43,649 nucleotides of DNA from an uncultured Negativicutes bacterium (GCA_900752195.1 CAADUJ010000014.1:1-43649), one strand, 5' to 3'; counted from the stretch's first letter, positions 1 to 8,075 are shown. Program-made: numbers and translations. The notes: a model not told the origin generated them from the sequence alone.

Positions 1-237
1 CAGAATCGGATTTTTCAAAGCATGTCCAGAAAGGGAAACTGTCACGATAATTCAGTAATGGAAAATTTCTTTGGCTTGTGAAAACAAGAAATATACAATG
101 GTGTTGTGTATTATAGTTATGGTGAATTGAAAGCTGAAATAGAACGATTTATAACGTACTACAACGAAGAACGAATTAAAGAGAAACTCGGATGGCTTAG
201 TCTGGTACAATATCGGATTCGGTATACTGAAGTATAA
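1..237 (+). pseudogene. IS3-family transposase (OrfB), C-terminal remnant with internal stop
   Basis: Frame 1 from base 1 reads the end of an IS3/IS150-type DDE integrase. It shows the CHDNSVMENFFG block that carries the catalytic Glu, then YYNEERIKEKLGWLS and VQYR near the C-terminus, ending in TAA TAA at 235-240. An in-frame TGA at 79-81 replaces a sense codon right after FFGL, so the copy cannot make an intact enzyme. The 5' part lies outside the window. The family is assigned from motif recognition only. The terminal repeat and a strong hairpin follow directly. Confidence 0.85.
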
Positions 238-246
238 TAAAAAAAA

Positions 247-274
247 CGTAGTAGCAGCAATAGTTGCTACTACG
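247..274 (+). repeat. perfect 10-bp hairpin just after the transposase stop
   Basis: CGTAGTAGCA at 247-256 pairs perfectly with TGCTACTACG at 265-274 around an 8-base loop. It lies between the transposase stop and the presumed IS end. There is no T-tract after it on the plus strand; on the minus strand it is followed by TTTTTT. It may shield the element from outside transcription. Confidence 0.6.
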
Positions 275-279
275 GTTAG

Positions 280-303
280 GTCTAACTTTATGGAGTCACT
301 ACA
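280..303 (+). mobile_element. right terminal repeat of the IS3-family element
   Basis: GTCTAACTTTATGGAGTC and the following CACTACA, ending at 303, resemble the right inverted repeat of IS150-group elements, which end in ...CA. The left repeat is outside the window, so the pairing cannot be checked. The element appears to abut a decayed ABC-transporter gene. Confidence 0.55.
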
Positions 304-636
304 TACGGGAAGACCCCATGAAGCTGTGCCGCAGGGTTTCCATGAATTTCGCATTTTTGAATAGAGGGCCATGTAGTTTGCCATTCCAAAGGTCCCATCC
401 GGTCCTATGACGGATTTGTTGCACAGGTTCAACACAGGCGCGACAACGGCACAGAGAAAGACGATGTTAAAGCCTCGTTTTTTTTCATGGGGGGGACCTT
501 GCTCGCATCTACGCCGCTATAGAGGATTTCCCCTTTATCGATGCGATGATGTAATTTCTGGAATACAGTTCAAGAGCGTCGTCTTGCCCCCACCAACTGG
601 GCCTAAAATGGATACGATGTTTCCGTCTCGAAAATA
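304..636 (-). pseudogene. decayed ABC-transporter ATP-binding protein fragment
   Basis: The minus strand from about 634 reads FRDGNIVSILGPVGGGKTTLL, a Walker A P-loop in the context of iron-siderophore/metal-type ABC ATPases (canonical GPNGAGKTT). The frame then breaks at a TAA. A second frame continues with KGEILYSGVDASKVPPMK, as expected after the P-loop of this family, and a third frame follows. Runs of seven G (489-495) and eight T lie at the break. The fragment is truncated by the IS end. No intact ATPase (Q-loop, signature, Walker B) remains. The identity of the distal part (reading ...GPDGTFGMANYMAL) is not recognised. Confidence 0.55.
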
Positions 637-674
637 AAAATCTCCCCTGCACAATATCGGTTGTACAAGGGAGA
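631..674 (-). terminator. rho-independent terminator after tatC
   Basis: On the minus strand a 14-bp stem (641-654 with 661-674, including U-G wobbles that only form on this strand) is followed by TTTTTATTTT at 631-640. It lies 36 bases past the tatC stop. Confidence 0.85.
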
Positions 675-709
675 TTAGCCTCTTTGCATACTAGTATATA
701 CAGGCTCTG

Positions 710-1399
710 TTACAGACGCATAAATAAAATACTCAGTTCGTACAGGATAATCATCGGTATGGCAATCATGGTCTGCGTAAATATATCGCCGGTCGGAGAA
801 ATGACGGCTGCAAAGATAAAGGCTATGACAATGAAGGCCTTCTGTTTCCGTTTCAAGAACGTCACATCGATGATGCCGAGACGGCCTAAGACGATGAGGA
901 CAATGGGTAATTCAAAGGCAATGCCAAAGGGCAATGTAAAGGTAATAAAAAACGATAAGTACGATTCCAGGGAAAACATGGGAAGCAGTGTGCTGGTCGC
1001 AAAGCCCATGAAAAATTGGATGGCCAGCGGCAAAACGAGAAAGAAGGAAAAGGCAAGGCCCAGATAAAATAAAATCGTCGCCACAGGAACGAGGATGATG
1101 AAAAGCCGTGTTTCCCGGTCTGTCAAAGCCGGTGCCACGAAACGCCATATTTGCCATAGCGTAATGGGAAGGGTAACGAGGAACCCCGTAAAGACGGCGA
1201 CTTTCAAATACGAAAAAAAGACTTCTGCCGGGTTCAGGAAATAGAGTTTCCCTGCTGGCGCTGAAATGAGGGCAATAATCGTATCGGTCTGGGAATACGA
1301 AATAGCACTGGCAATGGCTATGACGACGAGGATGATGATGAGGCGCCGTCGGAATTCCTGTACGTGGTCAAGGACCGGCATATTGGCATCATGACCCAT
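710..1399 (-). CDS. tatC: Sec-independent protein translocase subunit TatC
   Basis: A 229-residue polytopic membrane protein, the substrate-receptor core of the twin-arginine translocase that exports folded proteins across the cytoplasmic membrane. It shows the N-terminal cytoplasmic DHVQEFRRRL block (family: HLxELRxR), six hydrophobic segments, and the ...RFVAPALTDRETR loop typical of TatC. The ATG at 1399 is chosen because AAGGAG lies about 10 bases upstream; a start seven codons earlier would put the ribosome-binding site inside the gene. It overlaps the end of tatA by 11 bases, so the two are co-translated, and a strong terminator follows. Confidence 0.93.
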   Translation of the reverse strand: MGHDANMPVLDHVQEFRRRLIIILVVIAIASAISYSQTDTIIALISAPAGKLYFLNPAEVFFSYLKVAVFTGFLVTLPITLWQIWRFVAPALTDRETRLFIILVPVATILFYLGLAFSFFLVLPLAIQFFMGFATSTLLPMFSLESYLSFFITFTLPFGIAFELPIVLIVLGRLGIIDVTFLKRKQKAFIVIAFIFAAVISPTGDIFTQTMIAIPMIILYELSILFMRL

Positions 1400-1697
1400 G
1401 ATGAACAGACTCCTTTGCATCCTTTATGGTTTCGTTTATTTCATTGACTTCCTTTGGTACGACCGACTGTTGTACGTCTTGTTTCAATGTCATCGTTTCC
1501 TGTTGAATATCTTGGGCCACTTGGCGGACATCTTTTGTTTCGGTCATAACTTCTTCGGTCATCGTGTCGCAAGCTTTGCGAAATTCCCTAATCGCCGCGC
1601 CTAAAGACCGTGCCAGCTGCGGCATCTTCCCCGGTCCAAACACGATGAATACGATGAGGACAATCAGTACGAATTCACCAAATCCTATATTAAACAT
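1389..1697 (-). CDS. tatA: Sec-independent protein translocase subunit TatA/TatB
   Basis: A 102-residue protein with one N-terminal transmembrane helix (MFNIGFGEFVLIVLIVFIVF), the FGPGKMPQLARSLG hinge and amphipathic helix, and a charged C-terminal coiled region rich in E, T and Q. This is the TatA/B architecture; TatA forms the pore-like oligomer recruited by TatC. AGGAG lies seven bases upstream of the ATG at 1697, whereas the ATG six bases earlier is too close to that site. It is first in the tatA-tatC operon. The single small subunit may serve both TatA and TatB roles, as in minimal Gram-positive Tat systems (inference). Confidence 0.88.
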   Translation of the reverse strand: MFNIGFGEFVLIVLIVFIVFGPGKMPQLARSLGAAIREFRKACDTMTEEVMTETKDVRQVAQDIQQETMTLKQDVQQSVVPKEVNEINETIKDAKESVHHGS

Positions 1698-1736
1698 AGC
1701 CATGCTCCTTTTACGAAATACCTGTATCTCAGTTAG

Positions 1737-1765
1737 ATTGTATTCTATTCTCGCCGCGTATACAA
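1737..1765 (-). promoter_or_regulatory. probable sigma-70-type promoter for tatA-tatC
   Basis: Minus strand TTGTAT (1760-1765), 17-base spacer, TACAAT (1737-1742), about 40 bases upstream of the tatA start. Confidence 0.5.
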
Positions 1766-1791
1766 CAGGTAAAGTTCGTGATTATTTCGTG

Positions 1792-1826
1792 AAAAAATCC
1801 CCTGTATGGACATCCATGACAGGGGA
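1792..1826 (-). terminator. rho-independent terminator after the first nitroreductase
   Basis: TCCCCTGT/ACAGGGGA stem (1798-1805 with 1819-1826), extended inside by ATGGA/TCCAT, followed on the minus strand by TTTTTT (1792-1797). It lies just past the stop of the gene ending at 1842. Confidence 0.85.
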
Positions 1827-1841
1827 CAAGATAGGTGACGC

Positions 1842-2345
1842 TTAGATGAAATGAACCCGTTTCGGGTCATAACGATCTTCGACAGCATGTGTACCGCGTT
1901 CTGTATCTTCGTAACCAAAGGGAATGACAGCGAAAGCAGTCAGCCCCGTCGGAATACCGATAGCACGGCGAACATTGAGTTCCCGAGAAGCATACGGAGC
2001 AACGCCAAGCCACACAGCACCTAAATCCTGAGAAACTGCTTCTAACAAGATGTTTTCTACGCAAGCACTAAGGTCGAGATTGGCAAATGCGCGAAAACGC
2101 AACTTTTCATCGCGGCTACAGACGACGATAGCAGCCGGAGCCTTTGCACAACAGACTGCATAGAGACTGCAATGAGATAAATCTTGCAAAATCTTCTTAT
2201 CACGAACGACATAGAATTCCCAAGGCTGCTGGTTGCCAGCAGAAGGGGCCGCCATACCTGCACGTAATAACTTTTCGATTTTTTCATCTTCTACAGGCTT
2301 ATCTAAAAATTTACGTACACTCCGTCTGTTAAAAATCTCATTCAT
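1842..2345 (-). CDS. nitroreductase family protein (FMN-dependent)
   Basis: A 167-residue single-domain nitroreductase-fold protein. It opens with NEIFNRRSVRKF, the FMN-phosphate-binding RRSxRxF signature, then PSAGNQQPWEFYVV and a distal GLTAFAVIPFGYE (flavin contacts). Such enzymes reduce nitro or quinone substrates with NAD(P)H through bound FMN; the physiological substrate cannot be read from sequence. ATG 2345 matches family N-termini; a GTG nine bases upstream is possible but sits only two bases from the GGAGGG site. It is monocistronic, with its own terminator downstream. Confidence 0.85.
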   Translation of the reverse strand: MNEIFNRRSVRKFLDKPVEDEKIEKLLRAGMAAPSAGNQQPWEFYVVRDKKILQDLSHCSLYAVCCAKAPAAIVVCSRDEKLRFRAFANLDLSACVENILLEAVSQDLGAVWLGVAPYASRELNVRRAIGIPTGLTAFAVIPFGYEDTERGTHAVEDRYDPKRVHFI

Positions 2346-2518
2346 AACTTCCACTTCCCTCCATGTAATGTACTACATTAAGTATATCATAAAAGACTAA
2401 AAATATAAAATAGAAAACGATACAAAACAAAATTTATAAAGAACCGTTCCCACAGGTGAAACAAAACACCATCCATTCCAAGACGTCACCATTTGCAGAA
2501 CGCTAGAAACATATATAT

Positions 2519-2562
2519 ACAAAAACCCCACCATCAGGATACTTCCTAATGATGGGGTTTTT
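2519..2562 (-). terminator. terminator after tRNA-Leu
   Basis: AAAACCCC...GGGGTTTTT inverted repeat with a short bulge (CCATCA/TGATGG), placed directly downstream of the tRNA on the minus strand and followed by a T-run. The repeat is nearly symmetric, so it could act in both directions. Confidence 0.75.
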
Positions 2563-2568
2563 GTAAGT

Positions 2569-2652
2569 TGGTGCCGGGGGTGGGACTTGAACCCACACGG
2601 TGTTACCCGCCTGATTTTGAGTCAGGTGCGTCTGCCATTCCGCCACTCCGGC
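2569..2652 (-). tRNA. tRNA-Leu (anticodon CAA)
   Basis: The minus strand folds as a class II tRNA. Acceptor strand GCCGGAG; anticodon stem CCTGA/TCAGG with loop CTCAAAA, so the anticodon is CAA; long variable arm CGGGTAACACCGT; T arm GTGGG-TTCAAGT-CCCAC; then CCCCGGC-A and an encoded CCA (2569-2571). Acceptor position 6-67 reads A-C, a mismatch in an otherwise standard tRNA. The terminator follows at once. Confidence 0.95.
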
Positions 2653-2787
2653 ATGAATTGTTCGGAACGATATTTATTATACCACAATTTACACGCTCGT
2701 CAAGCCCCTTTTTAGGAAAGGAATGTTGCCTGGCTTCGTCTGCAGTTCAGGACGGGCAGCGGAACAAACCAAGCCAATCCAACAAAT

Positions 2788-2819
2788 AAGAGCGCTACAT
2801 CCCCCAATGCAACGCTCTT
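2788..2819 (-). terminator. weak terminator after the alanine/glycine symporter gene
   Basis: AAGAGCG (2788-2794) pairs with CGCTCTT (2813-2819). The minus-strand tail is T-rich but interrupted (TATTTG). It is placed about 40 bases past the stop at 2862. Confidence 0.5.
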
Positions 2820-2861
2820 TCTAGTATCCGTTCGATTTTTGGAATCTACTACCCTATTGTA

Positions 2862-4247
2862 TCAGTCCCCACTAATGGGATTTTTTTCTCCCACTCGTGC
2901 TGTTTCTTTTTGTTCTTTCAGATAGGCAAAATACCGTTTCGTTTCAGCCACTACGACACCGCTGAGTCCGAGAAGAGCGATGAGGTTCGGAATGGCCATG
3001 AGACCATTGACGATATCCGCCAAGATCCAGATGACATCCAGTTTCAAGAAGGCACCGCAGGCCACAAGGATGATGAAGATGATACGGTACGGCATGATGC
3101 CTTTTACGCCAAAGAGATATTCCGTGCAGCGTTCACCATAGTAGTTCCAGCCTAAGATAGTAGTAAAAGCAAACAACGTTAGGCCGATGCAGAGGATGAT
3201 GCTACCAAAGTTCGGGAATGCCTGCAAGAAAGCAGCATTGGTCATGGCTGCCCCGTTGAGGTCGCCCATCCAGGCGCCGCTGACGACGAGAACAAGTCCC
3301 GTAAGGGTACAGATGATAATCGTATCGATAAAGGTACCGGTCATGGAAATGAGACCTTGTTCGGCCGGCCATTTCGTCTTGGCTGCTGCTGCGACGATAG
3401 GTGCACTGCCGAGGCCCGATTCGTTGGAGAATACGCCACGGGCTACACCGTTTCTCATGGCCACCAGGACGGTTGCGCCGAGGAAACCACCGGCAGCGGC
3501 AGTCGGGTTAAAAGCGTCATGGATGATTTCATAAATAGCTGCCGGAACCTGATCGTAAAAGGCAATGAGGAACGCCACTGTCGAAATGACGTAGATGACG
3601 GCCATGGCCGGAACGATTTTCGACGTAGCTTTAGCAATCGATTGCAATCCGCCAATCGTAACGGCGGCGACAACGATAGTAAGGACGACGGCCGTATACA
3701 TAACAGGAATGTCTGCCGTCAGTCTTGTAATTTCAACGATTGCATTTACCTGGGCAAATGTCCCGATTCCGAAGAAGGCAACGAGAATGCCAAAAAAGGC
3801 GAAGAGTACGGCTAAGGGTTTATATTTTTTGCCAAGACCATTTTCGATGTAGTACATAGGGCCACCGGATATTTCACCATTCTTATCGACAGTGCGGTAT
3901 TTCACGGCTAACAGACCTTCAGCATATTTTGTTGCCATGCCGACGAAGGCGGCCATCCACATCCAGAAAATAGCGCCAGGGCCACCGGCATGAACGGCAG
4001 TCGCAACACCGACGATATTACCCGTCCCCACCGTCGCTGCTAAGGCTGTGCAAAGGGCTTTAAAGCTATCGATATCGCCCTTACCCTGATTCTTGGCTGT
4101 AAAAATCAATTTCAGTGCCTTTGGTAACTTTGTGATCTGGATCAATTTGAGACGCGTCGTCAGTAATATGCCTGTCCCAATAAGCAGGAATAGTAACGGC
4201 GGTCCCCAGACAAAGCTGTCAATAGCATTCAACACTTCCAAATTCAT
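2862..4247 (-). CDS. alanine/glycine:cation symporter (AGCS family)
   Basis: A 461-residue membrane transporter of the AGCS (sodium:alanine/glycine symporter) family. Diagnostic blocks are GTGNIVGVATAVHAGGPGAIFWMW near the first third, KYAEGLLAVKYR, GGPMYYIENGLG, and NESGLGSAPIVAAAAKT in the second half, with about ten hydrophobic segments. It imports alanine or glycine with Na+ or H+. The ATG at 4247 has AGGGAG nine bases upstream and the usual short N-terminus. A tandem glycine riboswitch and terminator precede it, arguing that glycine is a substrate. Confidence 0.93.
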   Translation of the reverse strand: MNLEVLNAIDSFVWGPPLLFLLIGTGILLTTRLKLIQITKLPKALKLIFTAKNQGKGDIDSFKALCTALAATVGTGNIVGVATAVHAGGPGAIFWMWMAAFVGMATKYAEGLLAVKYRTVDKNGEISGGPMYYIENGLGKKYKPLAVLFAFFGILVAFFGIGTFAQVNAIVEITRLTADIPVMYTAVVLTIVVAAVTIGGLQSIAKATSKIVPAMAVIYVISTVAFLIAFYDQVPAAIYEIIHDAFNPTAAAGGFLGATVLVAMRNGVARGVFSNESGLGSAPIVAAAAKTKWPAEQGLISMTGTFIDTIIICTLTGLVLVVSGAWMGDLNGAAMTNAAFLQAFPNFGSIILCIGLTLFAFTTILGWNYYGERCTEYLFGVKGIMPYRIIFIILVACGAFLKLDVIWILADIVNGLMAIPNLIALLGLSGVVVAETKRYFAYLKEQKETARVGEKNPISGD

Positions 4248-4292
4248 ACGCTTTCTCCCTTTCAACCAAAATGAACCATATAAGACCAGGAA

Positions 4293-4331
4293 TAAAAAAA
4301 ACCTATCTCCATATGAACTCTGAAGATAGGT
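4293..4331 (-). terminator. riboswitch expression-platform terminator
   Basis: ACCTATCT (4301-4308) pairs with AGATAGGT (4324-4331), followed on the minus strand by TTTTTTTT (4293-4300). It lies between the glycine aptamers and the symporter start, so transcription reaches the gene only when this hairpin is avoided. Confidence 0.85.
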
Positions 4332-4351
4332 AATGAACGCAACAAAAAAAG

Positions 4352-4520
4352 TGTTACGAGCCTCTGTCCTTTTGCCTGAGAGATAAGGAATAATAGTATC
4401 CGTGCACCTTCGGCGCCCTTTTAAGGGACTCTCCAGAGTCGTGTCCACACAGGGTCCTTCATTACTGAACCTGAGAGTTTGACTCCTTCGGTAGACCTAA
4501 AGTCTTCTCCCCTGTGCTTC
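4352..4520 (-). promoter_or_regulatory. tandem glycine riboswitch (two aptamers)
   Basis: The minus strand holds two consecutive copies of the glycine aptamer signature: GGGGAGA...CCGAAGGAGUCAAACUCUCAGGUUCA with AAGGACCCUGUG, then GGAGAGU...GCGCCGAAGGUGCA, CUCUCAGGCAAAAGGACAGAGGC. Outer stems pair 4446-4453 with 4510-4516 and 4358-4366 with 4430-4440. Each aptamer senses one glycine. With the terminator downstream this is a transcriptional switch for the symporter. The direction (ON or OFF with glycine) depends on alternative pairing I did not resolve. Confidence 0.93.
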
Positions 4521-4547
4521 ATCCACACCATATGTGATTTGTCTTCC

Positions 4548-4576
4548 ATTATAACGGACTTACCCAAAAAATGCAA
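4548..4576 (-). promoter_or_regulatory. promoter of the riboswitch-symporter unit
   Basis: Minus strand TTGCAT (4571-4576), 17-base spacer, TATAAT (4548-4553). The expected start near 4541 is just ahead of the first glycine aptamer. Confidence 0.7.
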
Positions 4577-4643
4577 GAAAAAAGTATGGATACGTGTAAC
4601 GTTCGACTGATGACGAAAAAAAGCTGGCGCCGGAAAAGCAAGA

Positions 4644-4687
4644 ACAGCCTGGAAAATCCAAGAAAATCGGAATTTTCCAGACTGTTA
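4644..4687 (-). terminator. hairpin after surE, probable operon terminator
   Basis: AACAGCCTGGAAAAT and its complement (4644-4658 with 4673-4687) form a 15-bp stem on the minus strand, 11 bases past the surE stop. The tail is only moderately T-rich (CTTGCTTTT), so termination strength is uncertain. Confidence 0.5.
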
Positions 4688-4698
4688 CAAGTGCATCG

Positions 4699-5463
4699 TT
4701 ACAGTGCTTCCAGACCTTCACGAATGTAATCCATGGCCGCTGTAGCCGTCTGGCGCCAGCAAAGCGGCGTCAAGGCGACGTGTCCACGGCGAATGCACCC
4801 TACATCGGTATCATCAGGAGCTGTCGAAAAGTCGATATGACCCGTCAGGGCATAACAGAGACCTCCATCGATATCATGTCGCACTTCTACGACATTACGA
4901 TAAATCTGGACAGTCTGCGGAACCACTTCGGCATTTTGTAAGGATATATTGCCGATAGGTGGGATGTTGACATTTAAGATACCGGGGAACCGCTTCTTCA
5001 TAAAGATACGTTTCGTTAATTCCACGGCAAGCCGTGCCGTCTGGCGACAACGTTCTTTCGTCATGTCACCCATAGAAACGGCCATAGCGGGAATCTGATA
5101 ATACGGACCTTCCATAGCCGCTGAAACAGTACCGGAATACAGGACATCACTGCCTAGATTATAGCCATCATTAATGCCTGAGATGATGAGATCAGGATGC
5201 TGATCGTGCAAAAAATATTCCATCGCCATCTTTACGCAGTCTACTGGCGTACCTGACACGGATATTTCACGTAATGCCTCCGTACCTGTACCATATTCCC
5301 GGCAATATAGATTTTTGCCAATGGTCATCGAGTGGGATGCTGCACTGCGCTGGCCCTGAGGGGCTACAATAGTAACGCGGTCAAAAGCAGCTAACATGGC
5401 ATCTTTCAAGGCTTCCAAGCCTGGCGCAAAGATACCATCATCATTCGTTAAGAGGATATGCAT
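4699..5463 (-). CDS. surE: 5'/3'-nucleotidase SurE
   Basis: A 254-residue survival protein E, a divalent-metal nucleoside-monophosphate phosphatase of the cytoplasm. The metal site is visible: N-terminal LLTNDDG (D8, D9), the QRSAASHSMT loop supplying Ser, and SGINDGYNLG (Asn), followed by GTVSAAMEG. Start ATG 5463 has TAGGAG seven bases upstream and gives the canonical MxILLTNDDG start. It is last in the tagA-psd-pssA-GT2 operon, 10 bases after the glycosyltransferase stop. Confidence 0.95.
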   Translation of the reverse strand: MHILLTNDDGIFAPGLEALKDAMLAAFDRVTIVAPQGQRSAASHSMTIGKNLYCREYGTGTEALREISVSGTPVDCVKMAMEYFLHDQHPDLIISGINDGYNLGSDVLYSGTVSAAMEGPYYQIPAMAVSMGDMTKERCRQTARLAVELTKRIFMKKRFPGILNVNIPPIGNISLQNAEVVPQTVQIYRNVVEVRHDIDGGLCYALTGHIDFSTAPDDTDVGCIRRGHVALTPLCWRQTATAAMDYIREGLEAL

Positions 5464-5473
5464 AGATGTTCTC

Positions 5474-6724
5474 CTATTTTTTATTTTCTTTTCGCAATAA
5501 AGCGGCTGAATCATAGGACACAGCACGGGTATGGACGGTATGACACCATTCCATTTTATGTCGGTCTTTGAATCCTAAAAAGGTGACGGGAATCCAACTG
5601 TACATGAACAGAGGATACACGATGAGATAGAACCACGATTTCAGAGGTACCTTGATCTGGAGCAGTACGATGATGGGAATAAGGTATTGGCCGACACCAA
5701 TGACGGTCCACATCTGCACGGGAATAAGCTGATTGAGGATATTCGTATACAGCGGGATATGGGCATTGATCGTAGCGATGACGGCATAGATAGTCGACAT
5801 CATCATGAAAAAGGGCTGCGATAACGTGACAATACCGTCGAGCATGCGAATGTTACCGGTCTTGATTCCCCTGACAAAGAGCTTCGGAATGAAGCGGCCA
5901 CCACAGTCACATTGGCCTTGAGCCCACCGTTTACGCTGTCGGCAGGATTGCATAAAGCCCAGCGCTTTTTCGTCATAAATGATGGCATCATGGGCCCAGC
6001 AGGTGCGGACGCCTTCTAATAGTATCTTCATGGAAAATTCCATATCTTCTGTCAGGCAATCACATCCCCAGCCATATTTGCGGACGATTTCCGTAGCGAT
6101 GCACATACCCGTGCCGCCTAAGGCAGTAGACAGGCCGATATTGTATTTAGCCAGATGCCACATGTGATTGATGAGCCAAAAGGCAATGGAAAAAGTTCCG
6201 GCAATCCATGTATCAGTAGGATTCTTGGAATCCATATATCCCTGGATAACCTTTTCTCCCTTGCACAGGTGGTTGTTCATTTCCCGTAAAAATTCAGGAT
6301 GGACCAGATTATCTGCATCGAATACGACAAAGGCGTCATATTGTTTTTCCTGGACAAGCATCTGAGAAAACATCCAGTCCATGGCATAGCCTTTACCGAC
6401 CTCTTCTTTATTCGTCCGGACCCGCACAAAGGCACCGTGCTGACGGCACACCTCTGCCGTATGGTCCGTACAGTTATCGGCGACGACATATATGTCATAC
6501 ATATGGCGAGGATAATTCAGTTCCTTTAAGTTGTCAATCAGATTCCCTACAACCCGCTCTTCGTTATGGGCGCATATGACGGCCGCAAATGTATGCTTCG
6601 GCTCGTGCATATGACGATCCCGTTTCTTCATAAGGCCGAATAAAGCCAAAACAAAATAATAAAGCGAATAAAATACGATGATGACTTGTACAGGTATCAT
6701 GATGACATCGAGTAGATGTTCCAT
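5474..6724 (-). CDS. membrane-bound family 2 glycosyltransferase
   Basis: A 416-residue processive-type GT2 enzyme. An N-terminal membrane helix precedes the catalytic domain: AAVICAHNEERVV, VVADNCTD, VVFDADN (DxD-like metal site), CLTEDMEFS (catalytic-base region) and QRKRWAQGQ (the QxxRW motif of hyaluronan/cellulose/N-acetylglucosamine synthases). Three or four C-terminal membrane helices follow. It probably transfers or polymerises a sugar on a lipid or glycan at the inner membrane; donor and acceptor are unknown. ATG 6724 has AGGGAG eight bases upstream. It lies inside a phospholipid-synthesis operon, 22 bases after pssA, which hints at a lipid acceptor (inference). Confidence 0.88.
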   Translation of the reverse strand: MEHLLDVIMIPVQVIIVFYSLYYFVLALFGLMKKRDRHMHEPKHTFAAVICAHNEERVVGNLIDNLKELNYPRHMYDIYVVADNCTDHTAEVCRQHGAFVRVRTNKEEVGKGYAMDWMFSQMLVQEKQYDAFVVFDADNLVHPEFLREMNNHLCKGEKVIQGYMDSKNPTDTWIAGTFSIAFWLINHMWHLAKYNIGLSTALGGTGMCIATEIVRKYGWGCDCLTEDMEFSMKILLEGVRTCWAHDAIIYDEKALGFMQSCRQRKRWAQGQCDCGGRFIPKLFVRGIKTGNIRMLDGIVTLSQPFFMMMSTIYAVIATINAHIPLYTNILNQLIPVQMWTVIGVGQYLIPIIVLLQIKVPLKSWFYLIVYPLFMYSWIPVTFLGFKDRHKMEWCHTVHTRAVSYDSAALLRKENKK

Positions 6725-6746
6725 ACAGTACACTCCCTGATGGTTC

Positions 6747-7424
6747 TTAGTGGGCAGAAGTCGAATAATTCATGGCCGTATTAACGAGGCCGAAGATGAT
6801 ATAGAGGAAGAACGGCATAATCCAAATCAAGTGCCAGTCGACAAATATCAGTACAGCAAGACCCACGAGGATGGCAATGGCAAGAGCTGATTTATGGAGG
6901 ACGTCGGGGCTTGCTCCTTTGAAATCAGGATTGTGGACCTTGCTGACAAGGTGATACCCTAACCCTACCATAATGATGCCAATAATCCAGGCCGGCAACT
7001 GGACGCCTGAAATAACATACGTTGCCACGAGGCAGCCGCCATTTGGAATAGGCATGCCCTGAAAATACCCGTGGACGACTGTCGTATTCAGATTGAAACG
7101 AGCCAGGCGCAAACCGCCGCAGCAGGCATATATGATTGCTGGTACAACGCCAATCCATCTCAGTTCTTGCAGGGAATACGAATAAATGAGAAATGCCGTG
7201 GCAGCGCCAAATGAAACGCAATCCGACAATGAATCAAGTTCTTTGCCAAAGTCGCCTTGTACGCCTAAGGCACGGGCTGTGCGTCCATCCAAGGCGTCAC
7301 AGAGCATGGCCAGTAAAATGCACACGGCACCAGCTGTAAAAAAGGAATGGGACGTCAAGATCATACTTAAGACGCCAAATCCCAGATTGCCTGATGTGAA
7401 AAGGCATGGTATAACATTTTTCAT
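6747..7424 (-). CDS. pssA: CDP-diacylglycerol-serine O-phosphatidyltransferase
   Basis: A 225-residue integral membrane CDP-alcohol phosphatidyltransferase. The catalytic signature D-x2-DG-x2-AR-x8-G-x3-D-x3-D is complete (D43, D46-G47, A50-R51, G60, D64, D68), followed by several hydrophobic helices. It makes phosphatidylserine from CDP-diacylglycerol and serine, the substrate of the adjacent Psd. The ATG overlaps the psd stop by four bases (ATGA) and has GGAGG upstream, so the two-step PE pathway is translationally coupled. Confidence 0.93.
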   Translation of the reverse strand: MKNVIPCLFTSGNLGFGVLSMILTSHSFFTAGAVCILLAMLCDALDGRTARALGVQGDFGKELDSLSDCVSFGAATAFLIYSYSLQELRWIGVVPAIIYACCGGLRLARFNLNTTVVHGYFQGMPIPNGGCLVATYVISGVQLPAWIIGIIMVGLGYHLVSKVHNPDFKGASPDVLHKSALAIAILVGLAVLIFVDWHLIWIMPFFLYIIFGLVNTAMNYSTSAH

Positions 7425-8059
7425 GATAAAATCCTCCCGATTATCGTTTCTCCGCAGCGTACTTTATCGCCTTTTGAAACACATATTTCTACATTGTCCT
7501 GCACAAATACTTCTATACAGGAACCAAATTTAATCATTCCGTAAAGTTGCCCATGGGTAAGCTCATCACCTAACGTGACCCAGGACACAATGCGCCGTGC
7601 CAGCACGCCTGCAATAAGGGTGACCAGGATTTTAGTGCGACTGTTTTCGACGCCGATGGAGTAGCGTTCATTTTCATACCCTACTCCGTCTTTATAAGCA
7701 GGCCGGAACCGGCCACACGTGTATTGTTGAAATTTAATGGTCCCCGAAAGGGGCGTCCTGTTCACATGGGCATCAAAAATGGAGAGGAATATCGTAATCT
7801 TACGGCATTTCTGATTTAGATACAGGTCATCTTCCACTTCTTCCACTTTCATGACCGTTCCATCGGCTGGCGCCACGAGGAGTGACTCATCATCCGGTAC
7901 GACGCGGTGAGGATTGCGGAAGAAATACGCAAAATATAGTGCCAATACGACAAAAGGCACACTGGCATAGACCGTGACAAACCATCCTAACAACACGGCT
8001 ATAATCAGGGGCACGATAATGAACACATACCCGTCTTCAATAATAAAAGGCTTATTCAC
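7421..8059 (-). CDS. psd: phosphatidylserine decarboxylase proenzyme (short form)
   Basis: A 212-residue membrane-associated decarboxylase producing phosphatidylethanolamine. Two N-terminal hydrophobic stretches are followed by YFFRNPHRVVP, APADGTV, FLSIFDAHVNRTP (His of the active site) and the C-terminal self-cleavage site KFGSC (G179-S180), where Ser becomes the pyruvoyl group. Its length fits the short class rather than the roughly 300-residue class. The start is GTG at 8059 with AGGTGAT upstream. It is placed between the tagA-like gene (16-base gap) and pssA (4-base overlap). Confidence 0.92.
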   Translation of the reverse strand: MNKPFIIEDGYVFIIVPLIIAVLLGWFVTVYASVPFVVLALYFAYFFRNPHRVVPDDESLLVAPADGTVMKVEEVEDDLYLNQKCRKITIFLSIFDAHVNRTPLSGTIKFQQYTCGRFRPAYKDGVGYENERYSIGVENSRTKILVTLIAGVLARRIVSWVTLGDELTHGQLYGMIKFGSCIEVFVQDNVEICVSKGDKVRCGETIIGRILS

Positions 8060-8075
8060 AAGATCACCTGCCTCA

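Noticed and set aside
52..435. Minus-strand 127-residue open frame across the IS end
   Set aside because: It runs antisense through the transposase remnant and joins unrelated segments; only its first part belongs to the decayed gene fragment.
2568..2789. Plus-strand 73-residue frame starting MVPGVGLEPTRCYPPDF
   Set aside because: This is the well-known antisense translation of a tRNA-Leu gene, not a protein.
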